Origin: CAVVXN01 sp963772585
GTDB lineage: Bacteria > Planctomycetota > PLA2 > JAEUHO01
Length of the DNA: 64,000 nucleotides
NCBI GenBank assembly: GCA_963772585.1
Contig: CAVYXV010000010.1
Coordinates: forward strand, 124,001-188,000
Reading direction: 5' to 3'
A program made the position numbers and the translations under genes. The notes beneath the pieces were generated by a model that was not told where the DNA came from, made no database searches, and was given only the letters and a program-made list of their open reading frames with translations. Below are positions 1-8,774 of the stretch, one piece after another (position 1 is the stretch's first letter; every line of letters begins with the position of its first letter).

Positions 1-2
1 TG

Positions 3-1265
3 GCGGCGGCCGCGGTGCCGGCGTGGGCCGATGGGGACGGGGACGACGCCCTCCGCGGCGACCTCCAGCGCATCCGGGCGCGGATGGAGGGGCACACGGA
101 CCGGACGGAGGAGGCGGAGATCCTGGCGGTCCTCCGCGGCGCTCCGCCGCCCCGCTTCGACGCGCTCGTCCGCCGTCTCGACCTCCACGAGCTGCTCGAG
201 GACGTGGACGACCACTTCGCCGGGCCGCGGAATCGCACGGCGTTGCTGCGCCTCCTCTCCGAGGACCGCCTCGGCGACCTCTCCGTCGCCGCCCGCGCCG
301 CGCTCGTGGACGCCCTCCAGCGCGGACACACGGACCCGTCGGAGGAGAGGGCCATCGCCCGCGTGTTCCTCTCCACGGCGGGCGCCGACCTCACGGCGCT
401 CGAGAAAGCGATCGACGCCGGGGGGGACCACCACGACCTGCAGCACCTCGTCTACGTGGACATCGACGACGCCGGGCTACGCCGCCGGATCCTCGCGCAC
501 GTCGCGAAGGAGGCGCGGCCCGCCTCCGAGCTGGAGATCCTCTCCGACATCGACGACACGCTCCGACCGAACTGGAAGGACGAGCGCTATCCCGGGCACG
601 TGCCCTACCCCGGCGTCCTCGCGTTCTACGACGCCCTCGACCGGGCCGTGTTCCACGCCGGCGCGCCGACGACGGACGACGGGCGCCGCGGCGATCTCGC
701 GTTCCTGACCGCGCGGCCCGACGACCCGCTGGGTCTGGTGGAGGACGCGACCCACCGGATGCTGGCCCGTCTCGGTCTGGGGAACGCCGTCGTGCTCGCG
801 GGGAGCTTCACCGCGGCGCTGGGGGACGAGCGGATCGCGGCGGAGAAGGACCGGAACTTCGAGCGGTTTCGCGCCCTCTATCCCGGCTACCGCTTCGTCT
901 TCATCGGCGACAGCGGCCAGGGCGACGCGATCCTCGGGGCCAAGATCGAGGCCGACGCGCCCGCGGCGATGGCGGCCGTCCTCATCCACGACGTCGTGGG
1001 AACGCCCCCGCCGCAGCGCCGCGCGTGGCGGGAGAAGGGCGTCGTCTTCTTCGATACCTACGTCGGAGCGGCCGTGGAGGCCCACGCCCTCGGGCTGATC
1101 ACCGACCGCGGGCTCGGGGACGTCGCCCGGGCGGCGGTCGCCGGCATCCAACGCATCGCGTTCCCCTCGGAGGCCGCGGCCCGGGCGCGCATGGACGACC
1201 TCGCCCGCGATCTCGCCCGCGCCCGCCGCGTGCTCCCGGACCTCGACGTCACGCTCCCGCACTGA
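3..1265 (+). CDS. App1-like phosphatase (DUF2183), 5' end outside window
   Basis: The reading frame is open at the window edge, so the true start lies upstream. The first visible residues are an Ala run followed by VPAWA and then DGDGDD, which looks like the end of a signal peptide (AWA|D), so a secreted or periplasmic protein is inferred. The core carries the HAD-type motif SDIDDT near base 545, followed by a conserved PYPGVLAFYDAL segment, and later FIGDSGQGD near base 900. This is the layout of the App1/DUF2183 phosphatase domain, known in yeast as a phosphatidate phosphatase. The Asp pair of DIDDT would form the phospho-enzyme intermediate. The N-terminal ~170 residues are helical and unassigned. 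The gene converges on the tldE/tldD pair. The substrate in this organism is unknown. Confidence 0.75.
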   Translation, partial: AAAAVPAWADGDGDDALRGDLQRIRARMEGHTDRTEEAEILAVLRGAPPPRFDALVRRLDLHELLEDVDDHFAGPRNRTALLRLLSEDRLGDLSVAARAALVDALQRGHTDPSEERAIARVFLSTAGADLTALEKAIDAGGDHHDLQHLVYVDIDDAGLRRRILAHVAKEARPASELEILSDIDDTLRPNWKDERYPGHVPYPGVLAFYDALDRAVFHAGAPTTDDGRRGDLAFLTARPDDPLGLVEDATHRMLARLGLGNAVVLAGSFTAALGDERIAAEKDRNFERFRALYPGYRFVFIGDSGQGDAILGAKIEADAPAAMAAVLIHDVVGTPPPQRRAWREKGVVFFDTYVGAAVEAHALGLITDRGLGDVARAAVAGIQRIAFPSEAAARARMDDLARDLARARRVLPDLDVTLPH

Positions 1266-1270
1266 GTTCG

Positions 1271-1289
1271 GCCGGACCCTGCGTCCGGC
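1271..1289. terminator. Possible bidirectional terminator hairpin
   Basis: An inverted repeat GCCGGA / TCCGGC with a 7-base loop sits in the 29-base gap between two convergent genes. It has no clear T tract on either side, so it is a weak candidate. Confidence 0.3.
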
Positions 1290-1294
1290 TTCCC

Positions 1295-2641
1295 TCAGGC
1301 CCCGCTGAACTGCACGCCGTCGAAGACCAGCGTGGGCGTGCGGCACGCGTACCACGGGACGGGGTCGTTGCCTACGGTGACGAGTCGGTGCATGAGGTCG
1401 AGGTAGTTCCCGGTGACGTTCATCTCGGAGACGGGCTCGGCGCGCGCGCCCGAGCGGATGCGATGGCCACGCACGCCGAACGAGAAGTCGCCGCTCGTCA
1501 TGTTGGCGTTGCCCCCGAGCCACGACGTCACGAGGATCCCGTCGTCGAGGTCGCGGAGGATGCCGTCGAGGTCGCGGTCGCCGTGGCGGAACACGAGGTT
1601 GCTCGGCGAACCCGTGGTGGGCTCCCACCCGAGCTTCTTCCCGTAGTAGGTGTCCACGTAGAAGGCCTCGAGGACGCCGTCCTCGACCATGGCGCGCGCG
1701 TGCGCGGCGATCCCCTCGTCGTCGAAGGTCCGGGAGCCGAGGGCCCGGGGCAGGAGGGGCTCGTCGCGGATCGTCAGGAGATCCGAGGCGATCTTCCCGC
1801 CCCGCTTCTCGGCGAGGAACGACCGCCCCTGCTGGACCTGGCCTGCGCTCATCGCCCCGAGCATCCGAGCCACGAAGGCCGCTGCCGTCTCCGGGTGAAG
1901 GACCATGGCCGTTCGCGTCGAGCCGGTCTTCGCGGCGCCGCGCGCGTCGAGCGCGCGCCGTAGCGCCTCCGTGCCGACGGACGCGACCGCGGGCAGATCC
2001 GCCCGATGCGTCCCGGCCACGCTGTGGCTGGCCTCCGGGCGCTTGCTCTCGCCGTCGCGGATCGTCACCGTGGCTCCCTGGAACAGCACGGTGGAGGCTT
2101 CGGCGCCGGAGAAGCCGTTCGTGCTCGCCTGCGCGAGCGTCCCGTAGGTGTCCTGGACCCGCGAGGTCGCCGAGATCACCGACGGATCCTCGCGCGCGGC
2201 TTCCGCGAGCGTCCGGCAGATGGCCATCCGCTCCTCCCGGTCGAGCGACGTCAGATCGGGGTCCACGAGGTCGAGGTCCACGTCGCTGCGGCCTTCGTAG
2301 AGCCGGGGATCCGGGATGGACCGGTGCGGATCGGGCTCGAGGTGACGGGTGAGCGCGACCGCATCCATCAGGAAGGCGGCGAGACGCGCGCGATCGAAGT
2401 CGTGCGTGACGTGGGTCGAGTAGCGCCCGTCCACGTAGAGCTCGATCACCAGGGAACGCGAGGCGTCCTCCTGGACCTTCTCGATCCGGTCGTCGCGCCA
2501 GACGAAGCTCACGCCGCGACGCCGCGACACGCTGGCCACGGCGTCGTCCGTTCCGGCGGCCTTCGCCATGTCGCACGCCGTCCGGGCCTGGGCCAACTGT
2601 TCTTCCCAGCTCCAGACCTCGGGGCGATCGAGCTCAGGCAT
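1295..2641 (-). CDS. pmbA: TldE/PmbA-family metalloprotease-like protein
   Basis: The 448-residue product matches the TldE (PmbA) side of the TldD/TldE heterodimer. It has an N-terminal domain with alternating beta strands (RRRGVSFVWRDDRIEKV) and a C-terminal barrel region containing GSPSNLVFRHGD and SWLGGNANMTSGDFSFGVRG, both typical of TldE. It lacks the HExxxH motif, as expected because the metal site is in TldD. In E. coli the pair trims peptides, including microcin B17 and CcdA. Here it begins inside the last 8 bases of tldD, so the two are surely co-transcribed and probably translationally coupled. No RiPP precursor gene is visible nearby, which points to a housekeeping role. Confidence 0.9.
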   Translation of the reverse strand: MPELDRPEVWSWEEQLAQARTACDMAKAAGTDDAVASVSRRRGVSFVWRDDRIEKVQEDASRSLVIELYVDGRYSTHVTHDFDRARLAAFLMDAVALTRHLEPDPHRSIPDPRLYEGRSDVDLDLVDPDLTSLDREERMAICRTLAEAAREDPSVISATSRVQDTYGTLAQASTNGFSGAEASTVLFQGATVTIRDGESKRPEASHSVAGTHRADLPAVASVGTEALRRALDARGAAKTGSTRTAMVLHPETAAAFVARMLGAMSAGQVQQGRSFLAEKRGGKIASDLLTIRDEPLLPRALGSRTFDDEGIAAHARAMVEDGVLEAFYVDTYYGKKLGWEPTTGSPSNLVFRHGDRDLDGILRDLDDGILVTSWLGGNANMTSGDFSFGVRGHRIRSGARAEPVSEMNVTGNYLDLMHRLVTVGNDPVPWYACRTPTLVFDGVQFSGA

Positions 2642-4079
2642 CCTCGCCTCCCACCGTCAGCTTCGAGACGAGCGCGGTCGGCATGCCCTGCGAAACGGGT
2701 ACGCCTTGGCCGTTCTTGCCGCAGGTCCAGCCGCCCGTGTCGAGCTTCATGTCGTCCGCGACCATCGTGATGTTCTTCAGCGCGTCCGGACCGTTCCCGA
2801 TGATGTTGACGTCCTTGATGGGCGCCGTGATCCGACCGTTCTCGATGAGCCATCCGTTCTTGATGTAGAAGGTGAAGTCGCCCGCGCCGATCTGCACCTG
2901 CCCGTTCGTGAACGTCTCCGCCACGATGCCGCGGTCCACCGATCGGATGATCTCCTCGCGACTGTGAGGTCCGCTGCGCATGTACGTGCACCGCATCCTG
3001 GGCATGGGGGCGTGACGGAACGACTGGCGCCGGCCGGATCCGGTCGTCGGGACGCCGTAGTGGCCGGCGCTGATCCGGTCGTGGAGGTACGAGCGCATGA
3101 CGCCGTTCTCGACCAGGACCGTCTCCTGGGTCTCCCCGCCCTCGTCATCGACGTTGAGCGCCCCGCGTTCGTGGTCGTGGAGGCCAGAGTCCACCACCGT
3201 GACGCAGTCCGCGGCGACCCTCTTCCCGATCATGTCGGCGTAGATCGAGATGCCCTTGCGGTTGAAGTCCGCCTCCATGCCGTGGCCGATCGCCTCGTGG
3301 AGCAGGATCCCCGACGCACCCGCCGCCAGGACCACGGGCATCTCGCCCGCCGGCGGCCGCTGCGCCTCGAAGAGGATCATGGTCCGGCTGACCGCGTCGC
3401 GGCAGACCTGCTGCAGCCGCTCCTCCGTGTACCAGTCGATGCCGCGCCGGCCGGCGAGGTTCGCCATGTTGCTCTGCCGCTGTCCGTCGCGGGCGGCCGT
3501 TACGGCCACGACGAGCCGCGACATCGGCCGCCGGTCGTAGTGGAGCGTGCCCTCGCTCGAGACCACCACGACCCGCGAGTCCCCGTCGGCCCACCCCACC
3601 GTGACCTTGTCGATCGCCGGATCGAGCGCGCGGCAGATGGCGTCGGCCCGCTGGAGGAGGGGGAGCTTCCGCGCGACCTGCACCTCCTCCCACGTCTCGG
3701 CGACGGGATAGAGATCACGGGCGTCCCGCGCCCGGAAGGCCTGCGGCGGGACGCCGCCCCCGCCCTGGGCGATCGCCGCGGCCGTGCGCGCGGCGTGGAG
3801 CATCGCCGGGAGCCGCAACTCCTCGCTGTACGCGTAGCCCGTCTGGTCGCCCACGAGCACGCGGATCCCGGCGCCACGATCCGTACCCGTGGAGGCCCGG
3901 CTGATGATCCCGTCCTCCATCGTGATGCTGTTGAACCGACTGTGCTCGAAGTAGAGGTCGGCGTAGTCCCCTCCGCGGTCCAGGGCTTCCGCGAGGACCC
4001 GGGTGAGGGTCGTCTCGTCCACGCCGAAGAAGGCGAGGTCGGGGAGATCGGGGCGGGGGAGGACGGGCGGTGCGTTCAT
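2634..4079 (-). CDS. tldD: TldD metalloprotease
   Basis: A 481-residue protein carrying the TldD metal motif HEAIGH (about residues 261-266) within LLHEAIGHGMEAD, the zinc-binding site of the TldD/TldE protease. The surrounding blocks (YFEHSRFNSITMEDG near the N-terminus, GAGIRVLVGDQTGYAYS, and the C-terminal FTFYIKNGWLIENG) are family signatures. I prefer the ATG at 4079. An in-frame TTG nine bases upstream is less likely. The gene is first in a two-gene operon with pmbA and diverges from the methyltransferase gene across about 110 bases. Length and motifs look complete. Confidence 0.93.
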   Translation of the reverse strand: MNAPPVLPRPDLPDLAFFGVDETTLTRVLAEALDRGGDYADLYFEHSRFNSITMEDGIISRASTGTDRGAGIRVLVGDQTGYAYSEELRLPAMLHAARTAAAIAQGGGGVPPQAFRARDARDLYPVAETWEEVQVARKLPLLQRADAICRALDPAIDKVTVGWADGDSRVVVVSSEGTLHYDRRPMSRLVVAVTAARDGQRQSNMANLAGRRGIDWYTEERLQQVCRDAVSRTMILFEAQRPPAGEMPVVLAAGASGILLHEAIGHGMEADFNRKGISIYADMIGKRVAADCVTVVDSGLHDHERGALNVDDEGGETQETVLVENGVMRSYLHDRISAGHYGVPTTGSGRRQSFRHAPMPRMRCTYMRSGPHSREEIIRSVDRGIVAETFTNGQVQIGAGDFTFYIKNGWLIENGRITAPIKDVNIIGNGPDALKNITMVADDMKLDTGGWTCGKNGQGVPVSQGMPTALVSKLTVGGEDA

Positions 4080-4190
4080 GGGCCCCAAGGATGCGGACGT
4101 TCACCGCCGGGGCGAGGATTTCCGGTGCCGACGTCCGCCTCCCCGGGGCCACGGTATCCTCGCGCGCTCGTCGTGCCGCCGGGCCGGAGG

Positions 4191-4928
4191 ATGCTGCATG
4201 CAGGGCGAGGAGGAGTAGTCGAGCGTCCCTTCCCTCCCGACGGCCGGGCCGTGGCCCGGTCGTTCTTCCGGGGTACGAGCGGCTCGTACGACCGGGTGGC
4301 GGCGTGGGCGACGTTCGGCCTCGACCGCCGGTGGAAGCGCCGGCTCCTGGCCCATGTGCCGGTCGGGGCGGGCCGCGTGCTCGACCTCGCGTGCGGCACC
4401 GGCCTCCTCACCGGGGCGATCCTCGACCGATGCCCCACGGCCGAGGTCGTCGGCGTGGACCTGACGGCGGAGTACCTCGACCGCGCGCGGCGCCGGTTCG
4501 CGGGCGTGCCGCGCCGCGTCGAGTGGATCCTGGGCGACGCCCAGGAGGTGGCGCTCCCGGGGCGCTTCGACGCCGTGGTGTCGAGCTACCTCCCCAAGTA
4601 CGTCGTCGCGGACCGGCTCGTCGCGAATCTCGACGGCCACCTTGCGCCGGGCGGCGTCCTCGCCGTGCACGACTTCACGTTGCCCCTCGCGGGACCGCCG
4701 CGCGCCGTGTGGACGCTCCACATGCGCCTCCTCGCCACGGCCTGGCGCCGGGCCTTCCCGGAGTGGAGCGCGGCCTTCGACCACCGGCTCGAGGACTGGA
4801 TCCGGCGGACGCCGTGGACGCGGGCGTTCACGCGGGCGCTTCGCGGCGCGGGCTACCGGGACGTGACGACGGAGAGTCTCACCTGGCGCAGCGCGTCGAT
4901 CGTGAGCGCCCACCGGCCTGGCCCGTGA
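4191..4928 (+). CDS. Class I SAM-dependent methyltransferase (UbiE/MenG-like)
   Basis: A 245-residue methyltransferase. Motif I is VLDLACGTGLLTG, followed by the acidic strand-2 end VVGVDLTAEYLDRA and motif II-like WILGDAQEVALPGRFDAVVSS. The N-terminal block SFFRGTSGSYDRVAAWATFGLDRRWKR resembles the opening of UbiE/MenG quinone methyltransferases, with the C-terminal substrate part diverged. The ATG at 4191 is chosen as the first in-frame start after the divergent tldD promoter region. A GTG at 4251 is also possible. A TATCCT hexamer at 4155-4160 could be its -10 element. The substrate cannot be fixed from sequence. Quinone or small-lipid methylation is a guess. Confidence 0.75.
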   Translation: MLHAGRGGVVERPFPPDGRAVARSFFRGTSGSYDRVAAWATFGLDRRWKRRLLAHVPVGAGRVLDLACGTGLLTGAILDRCPTAEVVGVDLTAEYLDRARRRFAGVPRRVEWILGDAQEVALPGRFDAVVSSYLPKYVVADRLVANLDGHLAPGGVLAVHDFTLPLAGPPRAVWTLHMRLLATAWRRAFPEWSAAFDHRLEDWIRRTPWTRAFTRALRGAGYRDVTTESLTWRSASIVSAHRPGP

Positions 4929-4940
4929 GCGCGTGGATCC

Positions 4941-7508
4941 TCACTCCCGGGCGCGGAGGCGCTCGATCTCGTCCTCGGCCTTGCGCACGCGCGTGGCCAG
5001 CTCCTCGACCGTCTTCTCCAGCTCGGGCACCCGCGGCTTCTCGACCTTGCGGATCCTCTCGACCGCCCGCTCGAAGGCCACGCGCTCCTGGTCCGAGACC
5101 CCCTTCGCCGCCCGCTCCAGCGGGCCCACCGCCGCCGCGTCGCCTACGGTGGCCAGCGCCTGCACCGCGGCCTTCCGCACCCGGTCCGACGGGTCGCGCA
5201 GCGCGTCCAGGAGCGCCTCGACCGCCCGCTCGCGTCCGCGCCCCCTCAGGCCCCGCGCGAGGCGCCCGAGCGCGATCGCCGCGGCCGGGCGCGCGCGGTT
5301 CGAGGTGGCGCCGGCGGGAAGGCGAGCGAGCAGGAGGTCGAGGGCTTCCTCCCGGCGGGTCTCGCCCAGCGCGAGGAGCGCTCCCGACTGGACGAACCCA
5401 TAGCGGTCGGCTTCGCCGGCGGCCGTCGCGAGCCGCTCGTAGGGGGCGTCCTCCCGCTGCGCGCCCAGCGCCCTCAGGAGCGCGGCCTTCGCGCGGTAGA
5501 GGTCGAGGCCTCGGTCGAGGCGCGCCTCCAGGGCCCGGCGGAGCCCGGGATCCCGGATCTTCGCGGCCGCCGTGAAGAGGGGCTCCAGGACCCGCGGGTC
5601 CTGCTCCTGGCCGACGATCGTCGCCAGCGCCGCCACGGCCTCGGAGGTCCCCGCCTCGGCGAGTGCCTCGGCGAGCCGGCACCGCACGCCCCAGAAGGGC
5701 TCCTTCCCGTACGCGTCGGCCACGGCGCGCACGTTCCTCGCCCGGCCGGTCCGGCAGAGCTCGCGGGCGGCCAGGATCCGGCCGCGAACGTCGGGCGCCT
5801 CCCGGAGCTGGCGCGAGAGCGGATCGTCGCCGGGGTTGAATTCGAGCCGCATCACGGCGCGGCCCCGCGGGTCGATCCGGACGAACTCCGGCGCCTCGTC
5901 GGCCCCGAGGTGCACGACGTGCTTCTGCCTCTCCAGGTGGACCGTGCGCACGCGGGTGGTTCCCTTCACCACCCACTCCAGGTCGAGGTCGAACGCGAAG
6001 AGACCGACGCCCTTCTTCTCGTCGACCTGGGTCTGCTCCAGGGTGAGCGTCGCCTCCTTGCGCTTCCCGTCCCAGACGAGGGTCGCCTTCACCTTCGGAT
6101 AGCCCTTGCCCAGGAACCACTGGTCGAAGAACCGCACGAGCGAACGGCCGGACGCCGCCTCGAGGGCGCGCCGGAAGTCGGCGGTCTCCACCACGCCGAA
6201 CGCGTTGTCCTTCAGGTACGCCCGCACGCCCCGGAAGAAGGCCTCGTCGCCGAGCATGCCCCGGAGCATGTGGATGCGGACGGCGCCACCCGGGTAGAGG
6301 TGACGGTCGTACATGGTCCAGGAGTGGTCGAAGACGCGCGTCACGATCGGTCGCACGTACGACTCGTCGGCCTCCCGGAGGTACGCATCGAGTCCCGCGA
6401 ACAGGTGGTAGTCGGCTTCGTCCCGGCCGTGCGCGGACTCGAGCCAGAGACTCTCCGTGTACGTCGCCCAGCTCTCCTTCAGCCAGGCGTGCGCGTAGTC
6501 CCGGCAGACGACCATGTCCCCGAAGTAGCTGTGTCCCATCTCGTGGACGTTGATCACGTCGACGAGCGATTGCCACTCGCGGGCGAGGGTCTCGTCGAGC
6601 ACGAACTGGTCGTCCCAGCTGACGAGCGAGATGTTCTCCATGGCGCCCCCGAACGCGGGCAGCGCGAACTGGTAGTACTTGGGGAACGGGAACGCGTGGT
6701 CGTACGTGCGTGTCATCCACGCGAGCATGTCCTTGGTGCGGCCGAACGAACGCAACAGGTCCGCCGGCGAGAAGGCCGACGTCGTGTAGTAGCGGCAGGC
6801 GACCTCGCCGGACCGCTCGTCCCGGAAGGCGCCGTCGTCGCTCTCGACGAAGTCGCCGACGGCGAAGCAGGTGATGTAGGAGGGGCAGGGCTGATCGAGC
6901 GTCCACGCGACCGTCTTCGTCCCGTCCCCGTGGCGTTCCTCCCCCGCGGACGCTCCCGGGCCGAGGACCGTGAACCCCTCGTCGGCGCGCAGGCGCATCG
7001 CCAGGGTCGGCCGGGCGTTCGGAAGGTCGATCGTGGGCAGCCAGTACCGCGCCCGCTCCGTCTCGTGGTCCGTCGCCGCCCACCACGCGTCGTCCGGGTA
7101 CGCCTCGGTCGGCCCCGAGAAGAAGAGCCCGGTGATCGGGTCGTTGACGGCGTAGTCGACGACGAGCCGGCGGGTCTCGCCGTCGCCGAAGGCCTCCGCC
7201 CACGACACGCGGATCTCCCGACCGTCGTATCGAGCATCGACCTCGCGTCCGTCCGCATCGCGAACGTCCACGCGCTCGAATCCCACGGCGTGGAGCCGCA
7301 CCGTGGACACGTCGGGGGACCGCGCGCGGAGGTGGTGGACGACGCGGCCCTCGAGGCGGCGGCCCTTCACGTCGAGGACGAGGTCCATCTCGAGGTGGAC
7401 CGGCTCGATCCCGAGGTCGGGCGGGTACGTCGGCTCCGTGCCCGGCCGGAAGAAGACGGCCCCCCGGCCGGAGTGCTCCTGCTCGCTCGCGTGGATGCCC
7501 TGGTTCAT
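4941..7508 (-). CDS. M1-family zinc aminopeptidase with HEAT-repeat C-terminus
   Basis: An 855-residue peptidase. It has the exopeptidase motif GGAMEN and the gluzincin zinc site HEMGH at about residues 322-326, with the third ligand Glu345 in KESWATY (HExxH-x18-E). These are the hallmarks of M1 aminopeptidases, which remove N-terminal residues from peptides. The C-terminal third is made of HEAT-like helical pairs (ALGRLARGL, DPSDRVRKAAVQALATVG), ending in a short heptad helix (ELEKTVEELATRVRKAEDEI). The ATG at 7508 is preferred over the longer frame because it has a GGGAGCGAGG ribosome site just upstream. No signal peptide is visible, so it is probably cytoplasmic. It diverges from the PP-loop gene. 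Confidence 0.9.
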   Translation of the reverse strand: MNQGIHASEQEHSGRGAVFFRPGTEPTYPPDLGIEPVHLEMDLVLDVKGRRLEGRVVHHLRARSPDVSTVRLHAVGFERVDVRDADGREVDARYDGREIRVSWAEAFGDGETRRLVVDYAVNDPITGLFFSGPTEAYPDDAWWAATDHETERARYWLPTIDLPNARPTLAMRLRADEGFTVLGPGASAGEERHGDGTKTVAWTLDQPCPSYITCFAVGDFVESDDGAFRDERSGEVACRYYTTSAFSPADLLRSFGRTKDMLAWMTRTYDHAFPFPKYYQFALPAFGGAMENISLVSWDDQFVLDETLAREWQSLVDVINVHEMGHSYFGDMVVCRDYAHAWLKESWATYTESLWLESAHGRDEADYHLFAGLDAYLREADESYVRPIVTRVFDHSWTMYDRHLYPGGAVRIHMLRGMLGDEAFFRGVRAYLKDNAFGVVETADFRRALEAASGRSLVRFFDQWFLGKGYPKVKATLVWDGKRKEATLTLEQTQVDEKKGVGLFAFDLDLEWVVKGTTRVRTVHLERQKHVVHLGADEAPEFVRIDPRGRAVMRLEFNPGDDPLSRQLREAPDVRGRILAARELCRTGRARNVRAVADAYGKEPFWGVRCRLAEALAEAGTSEAVAALATIVGQEQDPRVLEPLFTAAAKIRDPGLRRALEARLDRGLDLYRAKAALLRALGAQREDAPYERLATAAGEADRYGFVQSGALLALGETRREEALDLLLARLPAGATSNRARPAAAIALGRLARGLRGRGRERAVEALLDALRDPSDRVRKAAVQALATVGDAAAVGPLERAAKGVSDQERVAFERAVERIRKVEKPRVPELEKTVEELATRVRKAEDEIERLRARE

Positions 7509-7602
7509 GCCTCGCTCCCGATCGTGTCGAATCCGCCCTTGTACGCGAGAGGCAACGCCTCGTCGCCTGGCGGCCCGGACGGTGCGGTCGGGGGGCGGGA
7601 GG

Positions 7603-7608
7603 TAGGCT
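7603..7608 (+). promoter_or_regulatory. Candidate -10 element for a leaderless transcript
   Basis: TAGGCT lies 6 bases before the ATG at 7615, with no ribosome site between them. This is the spacing expected if transcription starts at or next to the start codon. No clear -35 box is seen. Confidence 0.35.
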
Positions 7609-7614
7609 GTCGCG

Positions 7615-8715
7615 ATGGCGAGACGCCGCCCCCGGGAGAGGAACGCCTCGTGGACCCTGGGCCCCATCGCGGCCGAGGAGAGGGGCTGTCTCCTCTCGGC
7701 CGCGGTCGGCGGCGGCGTCCTCTCCTTCCGGTCGGAGACGATCCGGCTCCGTCCCGCCGTGGAGTCGTTCGCCGGGCCCCTGCTGCTCCCCGCCATGAAG
7801 GCGCGGGCGCGCCTCCTCGTTCCCCAGCCGCTCGACGCGACGTGGGTCCTGGGCACCCGCACGCTCGCCGGCGTCTTCGCCGAGTGGTGGGGCTACCCCG
7901 CGACGTATCCCATCCAGGCCGCGACCATCCGCCGCGACGAGTCCCACCCGGCGCCGGGCCACGCCCTCTGCTTCACGGGAGGCGTCGACTCCTTCTACAC
8001 GCTCTTGAGCGCCGCCTCCCGGTACGACCACCTCCTCTACGTGTTCGGCCTCGACGTCGGGCTGGGAGACCACGTGCGCCGCGAGGCCCTGTCCGCCTCG
8101 CTCGAGGAGATCGCCCGCGAGACCGGGAAGCAGCTCGTCCTCCTGTCCACGGACGTGAGGTCGCACGCGGCGTTCTCCACGGTGTCCTGGGAGCGCAACC
8201 ACGGCGCCGTGCTCGCGGCGGCGGGCCACCTGCTGGGCCACCGGGTCGGGCGGCTCTCCATTCCCCCGAGCTTCCACGTCCGACGGGAGATCCCGTGGGG
8301 TACCCACCCGCGAACGGACGAGCTCTGGTCCACGCACCGCGTCCGGATCCACCACGGCGATGCGGCCATCGGGCGCCGCGAGCGGCTGCGGCGGATCGCC
8401 CACTACCCCCTCGTGCGCCGGCATCTGCGCGTCTGCTGGGAAAACCGCACCCCGACCGGCAACTGCTCCCGCTGCGACAAGTGTCTGAGGACGATGGCGA
8501 CCCTCGCCGTCTTCGGGCTCCTGGACCGGTTCGAGGTCTTCGACACCTCGACGCGCCTGCCGGAGCGGATCGACGCGCTCGGCCGGGTGGGCGTCCACGC
8601 GGCGAGGGCCTGGCACGAGCTGCTCGATCTCGGGCCGGACCCGGCGCTCGCCCGCTCCATCCAGCGCCTCGTCGCCCGCAGCCGCCCTCGCTGGTGGCAC
8701 CGCTTCCTGCGGTGA
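7615..8715 (+). CDS. PP-loop ATP pyrophosphatase-like protein with QueC-like Cys cluster
   Basis: A 366-residue protein of unrecognised specific function. Residues 119-128 (CFTGGVDSFY) form a PP-loop of the SGGxDS type, which binds ATP and adenylates a substrate in the N-type ATP pyrophosphatases. Near the C-terminus Cys274, Cys284, Cys287 and Cys290 form a C-x9-C-x2-C-x2-C cluster, close to the zinc motif of QueC/ExsB (7-cyano-7-deazaguanine synthase), but the rest does not read like QueC. The N-terminal ~110 residues are beta-rich and unassigned. No queuosine genes are adjacent. It is transcribed alone, between a divergent aminopeptidase and a convergent gph. A role in modifying a small molecule or sugar is inference only. 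Confidence 0.6.
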   Translation: MARRRPRERNASWTLGPIAAEERGCLLSAAVGGGVLSFRSETIRLRPAVESFAGPLLLPAMKARARLLVPQPLDATWVLGTRTLAGVFAEWWGYPATYPIQAATIRRDESHPAPGHALCFTGGVDSFYTLLSAASRYDHLLYVFGLDVGLGDHVRREALSASLEEIARETGKQLVLLSTDVRSHAAFSTVSWERNHGAVLAAAGHLLGHRVGRLSIPPSFHVRREIPWGTHPRTDELWSTHRVRIHHGDAAIGRRERLRRIAHYPLVRRHLRVCWENRTPTGNCSRCDKCLRTMATLAVFGLLDRFEVFDTSTRLPERIDALGRVGVHAARAWHELLDLGPDPALARSIQRLVARSRPRWWHRFLR

Positions 8716-8774
8716 GGCCCCCTCGGAGGGTGGGCGCCCATCGCCGAGAAGGCGGCGGGCCGTCCCCGACCCCC

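Noticed and set aside
1295..4079. RiPP (microcin-like) maturation locus around TldD/TldE
   Set aside because: No precursor peptide, cyclodehydratase or exporter gene is visible nearby. The pair is common as a stand-alone housekeeping protease.
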